A stretch of DNA of 64,000 nucleotides from Actinomycetes bacterium (GTDB lineage Bacteria > Actinomycetota > Actinomycetes > Actinomycetales > Microbacteriaceae), in assembly GCA_023431405.1 (NCBI GenBank), contig JAEYVZ010000006.1, positions 62,001 to 126,000 of the forward strand. Direction: 5' to 3'. The position numbers were made by a program, and so were the translations under genes. Positions 1 to 8,391 of this stretch are shown piece by piece. Positions within the stretch are counted from its first letter, which is position 1; every line of letters begins with the position of its first letter. The notes beneath the pieces were generated by a model, which did no database searches, was not told where the DNA came from, and worked only from the letters and a program-made list of their open reading frames with translations.

Positions 1-782
1 CTGCCGTAGCGGCGATCCCGGGAGGCGTAGTCGCGGATGGCCCGCAGGAAGTCGACTTCGCGCAGGTCGGGGCCGAGCGCTTCGACGAAGTAGAACTCGG
101 AATGCGCCGACTGCCACAGGAGGAAGTCGCTCAGCCGCTGCTCGCCCGACGTGCGGATGACGAGGTCGGGATCGGCCTGGCCGCCCGTGTAAAGATGCTC
201 GCCGATCTGCTCGGGGGTGAGGCTGGCGGCGAGGTCCTCGAGGGATCCGCCGCTCTCCTGGTGCTTGGTGATGATGGAGCGCACGGCATCCACGATCTCG
301 CCTCTTCCGCCGTACGCGACGGCGAGGTTGACGTGAAGGCCCGTGTTGCCCTCGGTGCGCTCCTCGGCCGTACGCAGCGCCCGCGCGAGCTCCGGCGTGA
401 GCATCTCGGCCCGGCCCACATGCTTGACGCGCCAACCCGGCTCCTGGGAGATGGCGTCGGCGAGCTCGGCGATGATCTCGATGAGGTCGGCCACCTCGGT
501 GGAATCGCGTTTGGTGAGGTTGTCGGTCGACAGAAGGTAGAGCGAGACGACCTGGATGCCGAGGTCGTCGCACCAACGCAGGAACTCGCGCATCTTGGCC
601 GCGCCGGCGCGGTGTCCGTCGGCGACGGTCGCATAACCCGCTTGGCGCGCCCATCGGCGGTTGCCGTCGATCATCATCGCGACATGATGCGGAACGGTGT
701 CGGGCGTGAGCCGGCGGCGCAGGCGGGAGCTGTAGAGACGGTAGAGCAGTCCGCGCCCCTCACCCGTGCTGTTGGCCGTCAC
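1..782 (-). CDS. uppS: Isoprenyl transferase (undecaprenyl diphosphate synthase family), 3' end cut by window edge
   Basis: Cis-prenyltransferase that condenses isopentenyl diphosphate units to make the C55 (or shorter) polyprenyl diphosphate carrier for cell-wall glycan synthesis; it acts at the cytoplasmic side of the membrane. Visible are the N-terminal signature MMIDGNRRWA near residue 38, with the diphosphate-binding Asp, and the C-terminal block RTSGEQRLSDFLLWQ followed by SEFYF. About 260 codons are present, close to the full family length, so only a few C-terminal residues should be missing. The GTG start at 782 is chosen because a TAGCGT -10 hexamer ends exactly 7 nt upstream, which predicts a leaderless mRNA. 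It is divergent from the hemolysin III gene. Family assignment is firm; product chain length cannot be read from sequence. Confidence 0.93.
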   Translation of the reverse strand, partial: MTANSTGEGRGLLYRLYSSRLRRRLTPDTVPHHVAMMIDGNRRWARQAGYATVADGHRAGAAKMREFLRWCDDLGIQVVSLYLLSTDNLTKRDSTEVADLIEIIAELADAISQEPGWRVKHVGRAEMLTPELARALRTAEERTEGNTGLHVNLAVAYGGRGEIVDAVRSIITKHQESGGSLEDLAASLTPEQIGEHLYTGGQADPDLVIRTSGEQRLSDFLLWQSAHSEFYFVEALGPDLREVDFLRAIRDYASRDRRYG

Positions 783-788
783 CCCTCT

Positions 789-794
789 ACGCTA
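789..794 (-). promoter_or_regulatory. -10 hexamer of uppS, leaderless type
   Basis: TAGCGT on the minus strand fits the actinobacterial TANNNT -10. Its last base is 7 nt from the first base of the GTG start at 782, so transcription should begin at or next to the start codon. Confidence 0.6.
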
Positions 795-846
795 TCGCGC
801 GAACCCATGTGGCACCCGTATGTTCTGGGCGGCATACGGCACGACG

Positions 847-852
847 TAATCT
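847..852 (+). promoter_or_regulatory. -10 hexamer of the hemolysin III gene, leaderless type
   Basis: TAATCT ends 7 nt before the ATG at 859. There is no convincing Shine-Dalgarno sequence between it and the start, consistent with a leaderless transcript. Confidence 0.55.
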
Positions 853-858
853 CAGAAG

Positions 859-1590
859 ATGACCCGTGACGTTGACGGCGCCGAGATGCCTCAGCTGCCG
901 CTGCTGGATGCCGCGGCGGCGAGCTCTCAGATCGAACTCAAGCCCTCGTGGCGCGGCTGGATCCACGCCGCGACCTTCCCCGTCGCCATCGCCGCCGGGA
1001 TCGTCCTGATCGTCCTCGCGCAGGGCGCACCCGCGAAGTGGGCGAGCGCCGTCTTCATGACCAGTTCACTGCTGCTGTTCGGCAACTCCGCGCTGTACCA
1101 CCGGTTCGACTGGGGTCCGCGCACCAAGGCGGTCCTGAAGCGCATCGACCACGCGAACATCCTGCTCCTGATCGCAGGCACCTACACGCCCATCGCGGTG
1201 CTCGCCCTCCCGCCCGACAAGGGTCTGCTGCTGCTCACGCTCGTGTGGTCGGGCGCGCTGCTCGGCATCCTCTTCCGCGTGTTCTGGATCCATGCACCGC
1301 GGTGGCTGTACGTCGCGCTCTACCTGCTTCTGGGCTGGGCCGCCGTCATGTACCTCTTCGACCTGCTCCAGGCGAGCGTGCCGATGATGATCCTTGTCAT
1401 CGTCGGAGGACTTCTCTACACGGCCGGTGCCATCGTCTACGGGCTCAAGCGCCCCAACCCATGGCCGGGGCATTTCGGATTCCACGAGATCTTCCACGTC
1501 TGCACCGTCCTGGCGTTCCTGTGCCACTGGACGGCGTGTCTGCTGATCGCGCTCGACCCGCTCAGCCCTTCGCTGGGTCTCCCGGGCTGA
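859..1590 (+). CDS. Hemolysin III / TrhA (PAQR-like) integral membrane protein
   Basis: Seven-helix membrane protein of the hemolysin III/PAQR superfamily, linked in bacteria to membrane-fluidity homeostasis; the name hemolysin is historical. The 243 residues start with a polar segment of about 30 residues, then show hydrophobic helices throughout. The family's metal-site pieces are visible: SALYHRF in the second helix region (near residue 75), DHANI near residue 97, and the C-terminal HEIFHVCTVLAFLCHW with its two His. The start at 859 is supported by a -10 at 7 nt; MPQLPL at 886 is an alternative. The last 29 bases overlap the convergent small membrane protein gene. The family is clear and the physiological role is inferred. 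Confidence 0.9.
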   Translation: MTRDVDGAEMPQLPLLDAAAASSQIELKPSWRGWIHAATFPVAIAAGIVLIVLAQGAPAKWASAVFMTSSLLLFGNSALYHRFDWGPRTKAVLKRIDHANILLLIAGTYTPIAVLALPPDKGLLLLTLVWSGALLGILFRVFWIHAPRWLYVALYLLLGWAAVMYLFDLLQASVPMMILVIVGGLLYTAGAIVYGLKRPNPWPGHFGFHEIFHVCTVLAFLCHWTACLLIALDPLSPSLGLPG

Positions 1591-1870
1591 TCTGGCCGGC
1601 CCGGCCGCTCTCGCCCCCGTTGTCCTCCGAGGTGGCCGCACCGGTGTCGCCTGCGCGCTCGGCCGTCTCCGCGTCGAGTTCTTCCGCGATCTCCGCGCGG
1701 TAGCCTGCACGGCGGATGCGCCGGAGCATGTCGATGAGCAGGAAGACGAGTGCGATCGCGATGACCGCTGTGCCGATGAAACCGACGATGCCCGGGGTCA
1801 CGTTGTCGGGGTTCACGGTCGACGTGGGAGTCGGTGTGGGCGTTGTGGCGAGCCACGTGAGCGCGTACAT
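1562..1870 (-). CDS. Small single-pass membrane protein, hypothetical
   Basis: A 102-residue protein of unknown function. The N-terminus carries a short Thr-Pro repeat (TPTPTPTSTV, residues 10-19), followed by one transmembrane helix at about residues 28-48 (GIVGFIGTAVIAIALVFLLI). A basic RRIRRAGYR stretch comes next and then a long acidic, Ala/Glu-rich, probably disordered C-terminus. The positive-inside rule would place the C-terminus in the cytosol. The start at 1870 is the only ATG that gives the whole helix. It is divergent from DUF4307 and its 3' end overlaps the hemolysin III gene by 29 bases. I recognise no family. Confidence 0.75.
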   Translation of the reverse strand: MYALTWLATTPTPTPTSTVNPDNVTPGIVGFIGTAVIAIALVFLLIDMLRRIRRAGYRAEIAEELDAETAERAGDTGAATSEDNGGESGRAGQISPGDPAKG

Positions 1871-1901
1871 CTGTCCTCGTTCTGCGCCGGAAGCGCTTAG
1901 C

Positions 1902-1913
1902 CTGGAATTCCAG
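1902..1913. repeat. Perfect 12-bp palindrome between divergent genes
   Basis: CTGGAATTCCAG lies in the 66-base gap between the small membrane protein (start 1870) and DUF4307 (start 1937). TAGCCT and TAGAAC, which resemble -10 elements, flank it. It could be a shared operator or a chance palindrome. Confidence 0.35.
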
Positions 1914-1936
1914 CCTAGAACGTCACGAAAGCCGAC

Positions 1937-2365
1937 ATGACCTCCTCCGAGTCCCCCGCCGTCCTCGACGTCGACCGCGAGGCGATGCTCGCCGACCGCT
2001 ACGGCCGTCGGGGCCGCACACCGCGCGCGATCGCCGCGTGGATCGTCGGCGGTGTCGCAGCGCTCGCGCTGCTGGGGTACGTGATCTGGGGAACCCTCGC
2101 CCAAAGCTTCGCGTCGGTGGATGCCGACACGGTGGGCTTCACCACGCCGGATGCGCACAGCATCGCGATCACCTTCCAGGTGACGCTCCCCACGGCGACC
2201 TCGTTCGCGTGCGCGCTCGAAGCGCAGGACGAAGATCACGGGATCGTCGGTTGGCGCATCGTCGAGTATGCGGCCGACCGCGCCCACACCCGCACCTTCG
2301 TCGAGACTCTCCCCACGACCGCCCCCGCCACGACCGGTTTGGTCAGGTCCTGCTGGATCCCGTAG
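1937..2365 (+). CDS. DUF4307 domain membrane protein
   Basis: A 142-residue actinobacterial protein of the DUF4307 type, function unknown. The first 33 residues are polar, with the ADRYGRR motif near residue 20. A transmembrane helix at about 34-56 (AIAAWIVGGVAALALLGYVI) follows, and then an extracytoplasmic beta-rich domain ending in ...GLVRSCWIP. The domain contains Cys at about 95 and 139, which could form a disulfide outside the cell. It is placed directly before greA, the order commonly found in Microbacteriaceae, but a hairpin at 2384-2409 separates the two. The start at 1937 is the only ATG before the conserved region. I make no functional claim. Confidence 0.85.
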   Translation: MTSSESPAVLDVDREAMLADRYGRRGRTPRAIAAWIVGGVAALALLGYVIWGTLAQSFASVDADTVGFTTPDAHSIAITFQVTLPTATSFACALEAQDEDHGIVGWRIVEYAADRAHTRTFVETLPTTAPATTGLVRSCWIP

Positions 2366-2383
2366 GCTGTTGCGAACATCCAT

Positions 2384-2409
2384 ACGCCCTGGCTCGCTAG
2401 CCGGGGCGT
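2384..2409 (+). terminator. Strong hairpin between DUF4307 and greA
   Basis: An 11-bp stem (ACGCCCTGGCT with AGCCGGGGCGT, one G-U pair) closes a 4-base loop and is followed by TCGGTTT. It sits 18 bases after the DUF4307 stop and about 70 bases before greA. Likely an intrinsic terminator for DUF4307, or a leader structure for greA if transcription reads through. Confidence 0.6.
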
Positions 2410-2476
2410 TCGGTTTACGACCGACAGCCGGGGCTTCGCCGAGAGACCGGCCTCGCACACATCCCAAGGAGATGAC

Positions 2477-2968
2477 GTGTCCAGCGACAGCACCGTGACG
2501 TTCCTCACGCAGGAGGCCTACGACCGCCTCGCCGCCGAGCTCGAGCACCTTTCGACGACGGGCCGCGAAGAGATCGCCAAGCGCATCGAGGCCGCCCGCG
2601 AAGAGGGCGACCTCAAGGAGAACGGCGGCTACCACGCCGCGAAAGACGAACAAGGCAAGCAGGAGGCCCGCATCCGCACGCTTCAGCAGCTGCTGAAGGA
2701 GGCCAAGGTCGGCGAGGCACCCGAGTCCGACGGCACCGTCCAGCCGGGCACGGTCGTCACCGCGGTCGTCGCCGGCGGCGAAGAGGTGTTCCTCCTCGGC
2801 AACCGCGAGATCGCCGTGGGATCCGAACTCGACGTCTACAGCGAGGCCTCCCCGCTCGGTTCCGCCATCCTGGGGCTGCGTGAGGGCGAGAAGACCTCCT
2901 ACACCGCACCCAACGGCCGTGAGATCGCCGTCGAGATCGTCAAGGTGGAGACCTACACGGGCCAGTGA
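2477..2968 (+). CDS. greA: Transcription elongation factor GreA
   Basis: GreA enters the RNA polymerase secondary channel and stimulates cleavage of backtracked transcripts. The 163 residues show the N-terminal antiparallel coiled coil (about 12-80), with the acidic tip in REEGDLKENGGYHAAK. Asp45 and Glu48 correspond to the catalytic acidic pair. The C-terminal FKBP-like domain ends in REIAVEIVKVET. The GTG start at 2477 is preceded by AAGGAG with good spacing. The upstream hairpin and the 111-base gap suggest its own promoter. It is convergent with ilvA across about 70 bases that hold only weak secondary structure. Function is assigned by clear family identity. Confidence 0.96.
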   Translation: MSSDSTVTFLTQEAYDRLAAELEHLSTTGREEIAKRIEAAREEGDLKENGGYHAAKDEQGKQEARIRTLQQLLKEAKVGEAPESDGTVQPGTVVTAVVAGGEEVFLLGNREIAVGSELDVYSEASPLGSAILGLREGEKTSYTAPNGREIAVEIVKVETYTGQ

Positions 2969-3037
2969 GCCCGGACCGACCAGTGACAAGCCCAGGCCGC
3001 TGACCGGGCGTCCCGCTCGGGCAGGATGACGGTCACG

Positions 3038-4264
3038 TCAATCGGGCATGACGCGCGGCGAGAAGCCCGCGCCCTCGAGGATCTCGATCACGTGGGCGCG
3101 GTGCTCCTCCCCGCGCGTCTCCACGCTGAGCTGGAGGATCACCTCGCTGATCTGGAGGCCCTGTCCGTGACGGGTGTGGAGCACCTCGATCACGTTGGCA
3201 CCGGCGATCGCGAGCAGCTCCGACACGCGCGCGAGCTGCCCCGGCCGGTCGGGCAGAGGGATCTGCAGACTCATGTAGCGTCCGGACGCCGCGAGCCCGT
3301 GCGCGACCACGCGCTGGAGCAGAAGCGGATCGATGTTGCCGCCCGACAGCACCGCCACGGTGGTCCCGGTCGCCGTCACCTTCCCGGACAGGATCGCCGC
3401 GACTCCGACCGCACCGGCCGGCTCCACCACCTGCTTGGCACGCTCGAGGAGCACGAGCAGGGCGCGGGCGATGTCGTCGTCGCTCACCGTCACCACCTCG
3501 TCGACCAGATCGCGGATGACCTCGAACGGCACGTCCCCGGGCCGGGCGACGGCGATGCCGTCGGCGATCGTCGGGGTGGTCTGCACCGCCATCGGCTGCC
3601 CGGCGGCGAGTGAGGAGGGGTAGGCGGCCGAATTCTCGGCCTGGACGCCGATCACGCGGACAGTGCGGCCCTCGGCGGCCGCGCGTGCCTTGATGGCGCC
3701 CGCGACACCGGCGATGAGCCCGCCGCCCCCGATCCCGACGAGAACGGTCTCGACATCGGGCACCGCGTCGTAGATCTCGAGTCCGAGCGTTCCCTGGCCG
3801 ATGATGATGTCGCGGTGGTCGAAGGGGTGGATGAGCACGGCACCGGTGCGCTCGGCGAACTCGGCCGCCAGACGCAACGGCGTCTCGACCGTCTCGCCCT
3901 CCAGCACCACCTCTGCGCCGTACCCTCGGGTGGCGAGCAGCTTGGGCACCGGCACACCCAGCGGCATGAAGATCGTCGCAGGAATGCCGAGCTTCTGCGC
4001 CGCGCGTGCGACGCCTTGCGCGTGGTTCCCCGCCGAGGCGGCGACGACACCGCGCCGTCGCTCGTCATCGGTCAATCGTGACATCCGGTAGGCCGCGCCG
4101 CGGATCTTGAACGACCCCGTGCGCTGCATGTTCTCCAGCTTCAGATACACCGGGCTGCCGAGGACCTCGCTGAGATGCTCCGACAGATCGACGGGCGTGC
4201 GCAAAGCGACATCACTCAAGACGGCGGCGGCGTCTTCGAACTCCGCCAGGGTGGGGTGGGTCAC
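3038..4264 (-). CDS. ilvA: Threonine ammonia-lyase (biosynthetic/catabolic type with ACT domain)
   Basis: PLP enzyme deaminating threonine to 2-oxobutanoate, the entry to isoleucine synthesis. The 408 residues carry the PLP Schiff-base lysine in TGSFKIRGA (Lys53), the phosphate-binding glycine loop GGGGLIAG near residue 180, and one C-terminal ACT-like domain (SLQIPLPDRPGQLARV onward, about 328-405). A single ACT domain and this length are closer to the TdcB-like/short IlvA group than to the two-ACT E. coli enzyme. The GTG start at 4264 overlaps the stop of the AI-2E transporter gene as GTGA, so translation is probably coupled. Feedback by isoleucine or valine through the ACT domain is plausible but unproven. 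Confidence 0.92.
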   Translation of the reverse strand: MTHPTLAEFEDAAAVLSDVALRTPVDLSEHLSEVLGSPVYLKLENMQRTGSFKIRGAAYRMSRLTDDERRRGVVAASAGNHAQGVARAAQKLGIPATIFMPLGVPVPKLLATRGYGAEVVLEGETVETPLRLAAEFAERTGAVLIHPFDHRDIIIGQGTLGLEIYDAVPDVETVLVGIGGGGLIAGVAGAIKARAAAEGRTVRVIGVQAENSAAYPSSLAAGQPMAVQTTPTIADGIAVARPGDVPFEVIRDLVDEVVTVSDDDIARALLVLLERAKQVVEPAGAVGVAAILSGKVTATGTTVAVLSGGNIDPLLLQRVVAHGLAASGRYMSLQIPLPDRPGQLARVSELLAIAGANVIEVLHTRHGQGLQISEVILQLSVETRGEEHRAHVIEILEGAGFSPRVMPD

Positions 4265-5448
4265 GCGGTGGTCCTCCTCGTGCGCGGCACGGTGCTCCAG
4301 ATGAGATCGGCGGGGTCGGGTCTGCCGCCGTTCTCCCATTGCCGCCGTGACAGGTACACGGCGACGACGTTCACGAACGCGGCCAGCGGGACCGCGAAGA
4401 GGGCCCCGGGGATGCCCGCGATCATCGCACCACCGGCGACGACCAGCACGACGGCCAGCGGATGGACCTTCACCGCTGCACCCATCATGAGCGGCTGCAG
4501 CACGTGCCCTTCGAGCTGCTGTACACCGAGAACCACGATGAGCATCCACAGGGCGATCCATGGTCCGTTGTAGACGAGCGCGAGGAAGACCGCGAGGGCG
4601 CCGGTGAGCACGGCACCGACGATCGGGATGAACGAACCCAGGAAGACGAGCACGGCGACGGGGATCGCGAGCGGGACGCCGAGCAGGAACGCACCGAGAC
4701 CGATGCCCACGGCATCGATCGTCGCCACGAACAGCTGTGTGCGGGCGTACGTGACCACGGTGACCCATCCGGCGCGACCGGCACCGTCGACGGCGGTGCG
4801 CGCACGCGACGGGAACAGCCGCACTGTCCAGCGCCAGATGCCGCCGCCGTCGGCGAGCACGCAGAGCAGGATGAACAGCGCCAGGAGGGCCCCCGTGGCC
4901 ACGTGGCCCACGGTGGAGCCGATCGCCAGGGCGCCTGACCACAGGAGAGAGGCCTGCTCTTCCAGGAGGGAACCCGCCTGGCCGAGAAGGTCATCGATCT
5001 GCTGCGCGGTGAGATGAAGGGGGCCGTCGATGAGGTACTGCCGAAGCTGCCCGACCGACTCCACCGTGCGCGCCTGCACCGACGGCCACTGGCGGGTGAT
5101 CTGCCAGATGGCGAGGTAGAGCAGGCCCGACACGATCGCGAGCGTCCCGACGACGCTGATGATGAGCGCGAGCCAGCGGGGGACGCGGTGGCGCATCATC
5201 CACGTGAATCCGGGCCAGACGAGCGCTGCCACCAAGAGGGCGACCAGGAGCGGGATGACCAGGAGCTTGAGCTGGATGATGAGCCAGATGAACACGGCGG
5301 CCGCGGCCGCGATCACGACGAAGCGCCAGGCGTATGCGGTGGCGACCCGAAGGCCCCGCGGGATGGAGTCGGCCATCTCCGTCGAGACGGTGCGCGCACG
5401 GAGCGCATCGAGGAAGGAACCCCGCTCCTTCGGTTCACCGCCGGTCAT
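4261..5448 (-). CDS. AI-2E family transporter (TqsA/PerM-like)
   Basis: Polytopic membrane protein of 395 residues. Helices cover about 33-90, a long extracytoplasmic segment rich in Leu/Gln runs to about 165, and further hydrophobic helices follow to residue 375. Characteristic family pieces include FLGSFIPIVGAVLTGA and GPWIALWMLIVVLGVQQLEGHVLQPLMM (quoted in parts; the QLEGHVLQP core is near residue 320). Members export small molecules such as autoinducer-2 or act as ion antiporters, and the substrate cannot be inferred here. The ATG at 5448 has TAGACT ending 7 nt upstream, so a leaderless transcript is likely. It is cotranscribed with ilvA through a GTGA overlap. Confidence 0.88.
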   Translation of the reverse strand: MTGGEPKERGSFLDALRARTVSTEMADSIPRGLRVATAYAWRFVVIAAAAAVFIWLIIQLKLLVIPLLVALLVAALVWPGFTWMMRHRVPRWLALIISVVGTLAIVSGLLYLAIWQITRQWPSVQARTVESVGQLRQYLIDGPLHLTAQQIDDLLGQAGSLLEEQASLLWSGALAIGSTVGHVATGALLALFILLCVLADGGGIWRWTVRLFPSRARTAVDGAGRAGWVTVVTYARTQLFVATIDAVGIGLGAFLLGVPLAIPVAVLVFLGSFIPIVGAVLTGALAVFLALVYNGPWIALWMLIVVLGVQQLEGHVLQPLMMGAAVKVHPLAVVLVVAGGAMIAGIPGALFAVPLAAFVNVVAVYLSRRQWENGGRPDPADLIWSTVPRTRRTTA

Positions 5449-5454
5449 CTCGTC

Positions 5455-5460
5455 AGTCTA
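5455..5460 (-). promoter_or_regulatory. -10 hexamer of the AI-2E transporter-ilvA operon, leaderless type
   Basis: TAGACT on the minus strand ends 7 nt before the ATG at 5448. Confidence 0.6.
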
Positions 5461-5513
5461 CGACCGCGCGTATGCGCGAGAGGGCACAGACCCCCACCGT
5501 TGGCGGTCACGTC

Positions 5514-6398
5514 TCAGAAGCGTCCGCCCATCTCGTGCAGCCGTTCGATCCTGTCGGGGATCGGCGGATGCGTCGCGAACATGCGCGACACCACGCCCGG
5601 ACGCAGGGGATCATTCAGCCAGAGGTGCGCCATGGACGTGTTGGCGCGAGCCAACGGCTGCGAGTGCTCCCCGATCTTGGCGAGCGCCGATGCGAGTCCG
5701 TCTGGGTCGCGCGTCGTCATCGCGCTCGTGGCATCCGCGAGATACTCACGCTGACGGGAGATCGCGGCCTGCACGAGACCGGCGATGAGCGGGGCGACGA
5801 CCGCCGCGATCACCCCGAAGAGGAGGAACACGATCTGCGACTGGTTGTTTCCGCGTCCGCGGCCCCCGAAGAAAGCGACGCGCATCATGAGGTCGGCGAG
5901 GACACCGACCGCGACGACGAGGCCGAACACGACGAGCGAGACCCGGATGTCGTAGTTGCGGATGTGTCCGAGCTCGTGACCGAGGACGCCCTCCAGCTCT
6001 CGGTCGGTGAGAAGCTCGAACAGCCCGGTCGTGACGGTGATCGACGCTTCTTCCGGCTTGCGGCCGGTGGCGAAGGCGTTGGGGGCGGGATCGTCGACGA
6101 CGTAGAGGGACGGCATCGGCGTGCCCGTGGCGATGCACAGGTTCTCGACGATGCGGTGATACCGGGGCGCCTCCTCCCGGGAGACCGGCACGGCGCCCGA
6201 GAGCGCGAGAGCCTCGCGATCGGCGGCGAAGTACTGCACCGTCGCGTAGCCCCCGGCGAAGACGAGCACGAAGGCGGTGATCCACCAGTTGTCGCCGGCG
6301 AGCCAGCCCGCCAGGAGCCCGAGGAGGCCGAGCACCAGCACGAACCCGGCGAGGATCAGCCAGGTGTTGCGCTTGTTGCGCGCGATCGCCGAGTACAC
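5514..6398 (-). CDS. htpX: HtpX-like zinc metalloprotease, M48 family
   Basis: Membrane-bound M48B peptidase, which in other bacteria degrades misfolded membrane proteins. The 294 residues show two N-terminal helices (about 13-58), the zinc motif HELGH at 141-145, two more helices (about 155-205), and the third ligand region in QREYLADATSAM near residue 220. The C-terminus holds the conserved FATHPPIPDRIERL. The GTG start at 6398 has GGAGG a few bases upstream. It lies 36 bases downstream of lemA; LemA and HtpX pairs are very common and probably form one operon. All catalytic residues appear intact. Confidence 0.93.
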   Translation of the reverse strand: MYSAIARNKRNTWLILAGFVLVLGLLGLLAGWLAGDNWWITAFVLVFAGGYATVQYFAADREALALSGAVPVSREEAPRYHRIVENLCIATGTPMPSLYVVDDPAPNAFATGRKPEEASITVTTGLFELLTDRELEGVLGHELGHIRNYDIRVSLVVFGLVVAVGVLADLMMRVAFFGGRGRGNNQSQIVFLLFGVIAAVVAPLIAGLVQAAISRQREYLADATSAMTTRDPDGLASALAKIGEHSQPLARANTSMAHLWLNDPLRPGVVSRMFATHPPIPDRIERLHEMGGRF

Positions 6399-6434
6399 GT
6401 GTCACCTCCCCCGGCAGCGGACCGGAAGGCGGGA

Positions 6435-7001
6435 TCAGAACTGGATGCGCGGAGGCTCGGCGATGGCGGCGCCGTCGACGACCTCGAAGAACTCCCGCTC
6501 GGTGAAGCCGAGATTGCGGGCGAAGAGGTTGTTGGGGAAGACCTTGATCTTCGTGTTCAGCTCGCGCACGCCGCCGTTGTAGAAACGACGCGATGCCTGG
6601 ATCTTGTCTTCCGTGTCGACGACCGACTGCTGCAGCTGCAGGAAGTTCTGGCTGGCCTGCAGCTGCGGATAGGCCTCAGCCACGGCGAACAGCGACTTCA
6701 GCGCCTGCTGCATGTGTCCTTCGGCGACGCCCGCGTCGGCCGGAGTCGATGCTGTGAGAGTCTCGGCCCGCGCACGCGTCACGTTCTCGAAGACCGCCTT
6801 CTCGTGTGCCGCATATCCCTTGACGGCCTCGATGAGGTTCGGCAGAAGATCGGCTCGCCGCTTGAGCTGGACGGTGATGTCGCTCCAGGCCTCGTCGACG
6901 CGCACGTTGAGCGCCACGAGAGAGTTGTACGTCGCCCAGAGGTAGATCCCGATGATCGCAGCGAGCCCGACGACGATCAGGACGGGGATCAGGATTTCCA
7001 T
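6435..7001 (-). CDS. LemA family protein
   Basis: A 188-residue LemA-type protein with one N-terminal transmembrane helix (about 4-25) and then an all-helical domain. Typical family sequence is present: YNSLVALNVRVDEAWSDI near residue 26, KRRADLLPNLIEAVKGYA near residue 47, and the end LFARNLGFTEREFFEVVDGA. Its biochemical role is unknown; it is usually found beside HtpX or TPM-domain proteins, as here. Start ATG at 7001 is preceded by GGGAG. The 76-base gap to the next gene upstream should contain the promoter for the lemA-htpX pair. Confidence 0.9.
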   Translation of the reverse strand: MEILIPVLIVVGLAAIIGIYLWATYNSLVALNVRVDEAWSDITVQLKRRADLLPNLIEAVKGYAAHEKAVFENVTRARAETLTASTPADAGVAEGHMQQALKSLFAVAEAYPQLQASQNFLQLQQSVVDTEDKIQASRRFYNGGVRELNTKIKVFPNNLFARNLGFTEREFFEVVDGAAIAEPPRIQF

Positions 7002-7077
7002 GGGACTCCCATCAGTTATGTGGATATCCTATCCGCGCTGCACGGCGCTCCGAACGTCGTCGGCGCACTCCCAGTAC

Positions 7078-8391
7078 TTACTCACCGAGAACGCGATCGA
7101 GGTAGTCGTTTCGGAAGCGGCGCTGCGGATCGAGCCGGTCGCGGAGAGCCACGAAGTCGTCGAAGCGGGGATACCTGGGCCGCAGCGCCGTGGCGTCGAG
7201 CGTGTGGAGCTTGCCCCAGTGCGGCCTGCCGCCGTGAGCGAGCATGACCTCCTCCACCGCCGCGAAGTACTCCCGGTGATCGGCTCGCCAATAACGGTGG
7301 ACGGCGATGTAGCCCGATGCGCGGCCATGCGCCGTCGACATCCACAGGTCGTCGGCGGCGGCGACGCGCACCTCGACCGGGAACTCGATCCGCCAGCCGT
7401 TCTCGTCGATGAGACGCCGCAGTGCGTCGAAGGCGTCGCGCAGCCGTTCCACGGGCACGGCGTACTCCATCTCGCGGAAGCGCACGCCGCGCGTCGTGGC
7501 GAACACGCGGTGGGACTCGTCGGCGAGCGTGCGATCCCCCCACACGCGTGCGGACAGACGGTTGATCGCGGGGATGGATGCGGGGGCCAGACGGCCCGCG
7601 GTGCACGCGACCTGGTGGGCGCCGTTGCCGATGAGCACATCATCGACCCACGCCCGCATCGCCGAAGAACGCTGGAGAGACGACCCTTCCGGGAGCCTCG
7701 TGTTCGTCTTGGTCAGCGCGACGTCGGTGTGCGGGAACCAGTAGAACTCGAAGTGATCGGCCGCCTCCGCCCGCTGCGCGATCTCCGCGACGACATCACC
7801 GAGGGGCTCGGGGCGCTCGACGGCGCTCAGAACGAAGGCGGGGACGCACTGGATCGTCACATCCACGAGGATTCCGAGCGCGCCGAGCCCGAGCGACACG
7901 GCGGGCAGGAGATCGGCATTCTCCTGCTCGTTCACCGTCAGAAGCTCGCCGTCGCCCAGCACGAGCGTCGCAGCCACCACCTGGGTCGCGATGCCGCCGA
8001 AGCGCGCTCCCGTGCCGTGCGTGCCCGTGGAGATCGCGCCGGCGATCGACTGGCGGTCGATGTCGCCCAGGTTCTGCATCGCCAGCCCGTACGGCTTCAG
8101 AAGGGCCGGGATGCGGTGGAGCCGTGTTCCGGCAAGCAGACGCACTCGCGAGCGCTCACGGTCGACCGATACGAGTCCTTCGAGATCCGTCAGATCGAGA
8201 AGCACCCCGGGCGCCGCCGCGATGCCCGTGAAGCTGTGCCCCGCGCCGACCGCCTTGACCGCAAGACCCTGCGCCGCTGCCGCGCGCACGGAGCGCTGCA
8301 CCGCCGCGGGCGTGGGTGGGTACTCGACTCGTTTCGGTCGCACGCGCTCCGTGCGAGACCAGTTCTGCCAGACGCCGCCCAGTCGTGTCAC
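7078..8391 (-). CDS. FAD-linked D-arabinono-1,4-lactone oxidase family oxidoreductase
   Basis: VAO/ALO-family flavoprotein of 437 residues. An FAD-binding PCMH domain occupies about 1-190, including VKAVGAGHSFTGIAA near residue 45 and the Gly-rich stretch SIAGAISTGTHGTG near residue 120. An ALO C-terminal substrate domain ends in the family signature HWGKLHTLD near residue 395. Relatives oxidise sugar lactones such as L-gulono- or D-arabinono-1,4-lactone; the His of GHSF, which can hold FAD covalently, is present. The GTG start at 8391 overlaps the stop of the PLP enzyme as GTGA. This pairing with an alanine-racemase-fold enzyme recurs in actinobacteria, but the shared pathway is not known to me. 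Confidence 0.88.
   Translation of the reverse strand: MTRLGGVWQNWSRTERVRPKRVEYPPTPAAVQRSVRAAAAQGLAVKAVGAGHSFTGIAAAPGVLLDLTDLEGLVSVDRERSRVRLLAGTRLHRIPALLKPYGLAMQNLGDIDRQSIAGAISTGTHGTGARFGGIATQVVAATLVLGDGELLTVNEQENADLLPAVSLGLGALGILVDVTIQCVPAFVLSAVERPEPLGDVVAEIAQRAEAADHFEFYWFPHTDVALTKTNTRLPEGSSLQRSSAMRAWVDDVLIGNGAHQVACTAGRLAPASIPAINRLSARVWGDRTLADESHRVFATTRGVRFREMEYAVPVERLRDAFDALRRLIDENGWRIEFPVEVRVAAADDLWMSTAHGRASGYIAVHRYWRADHREYFAAVEEVMLAHGGRPHWGKLHTLDATALRPRYPRFDDFVALRDRLDPQRRFRNDYLDRVLGE

Noticed and set aside
2969..3037. Possible terminator between greA and ilvA
   Set aside because: Only GCCCGG/CCGGGC with a 29-base loop and a 4-bp CCCG/CGGG stem can be drawn; too weak to call.
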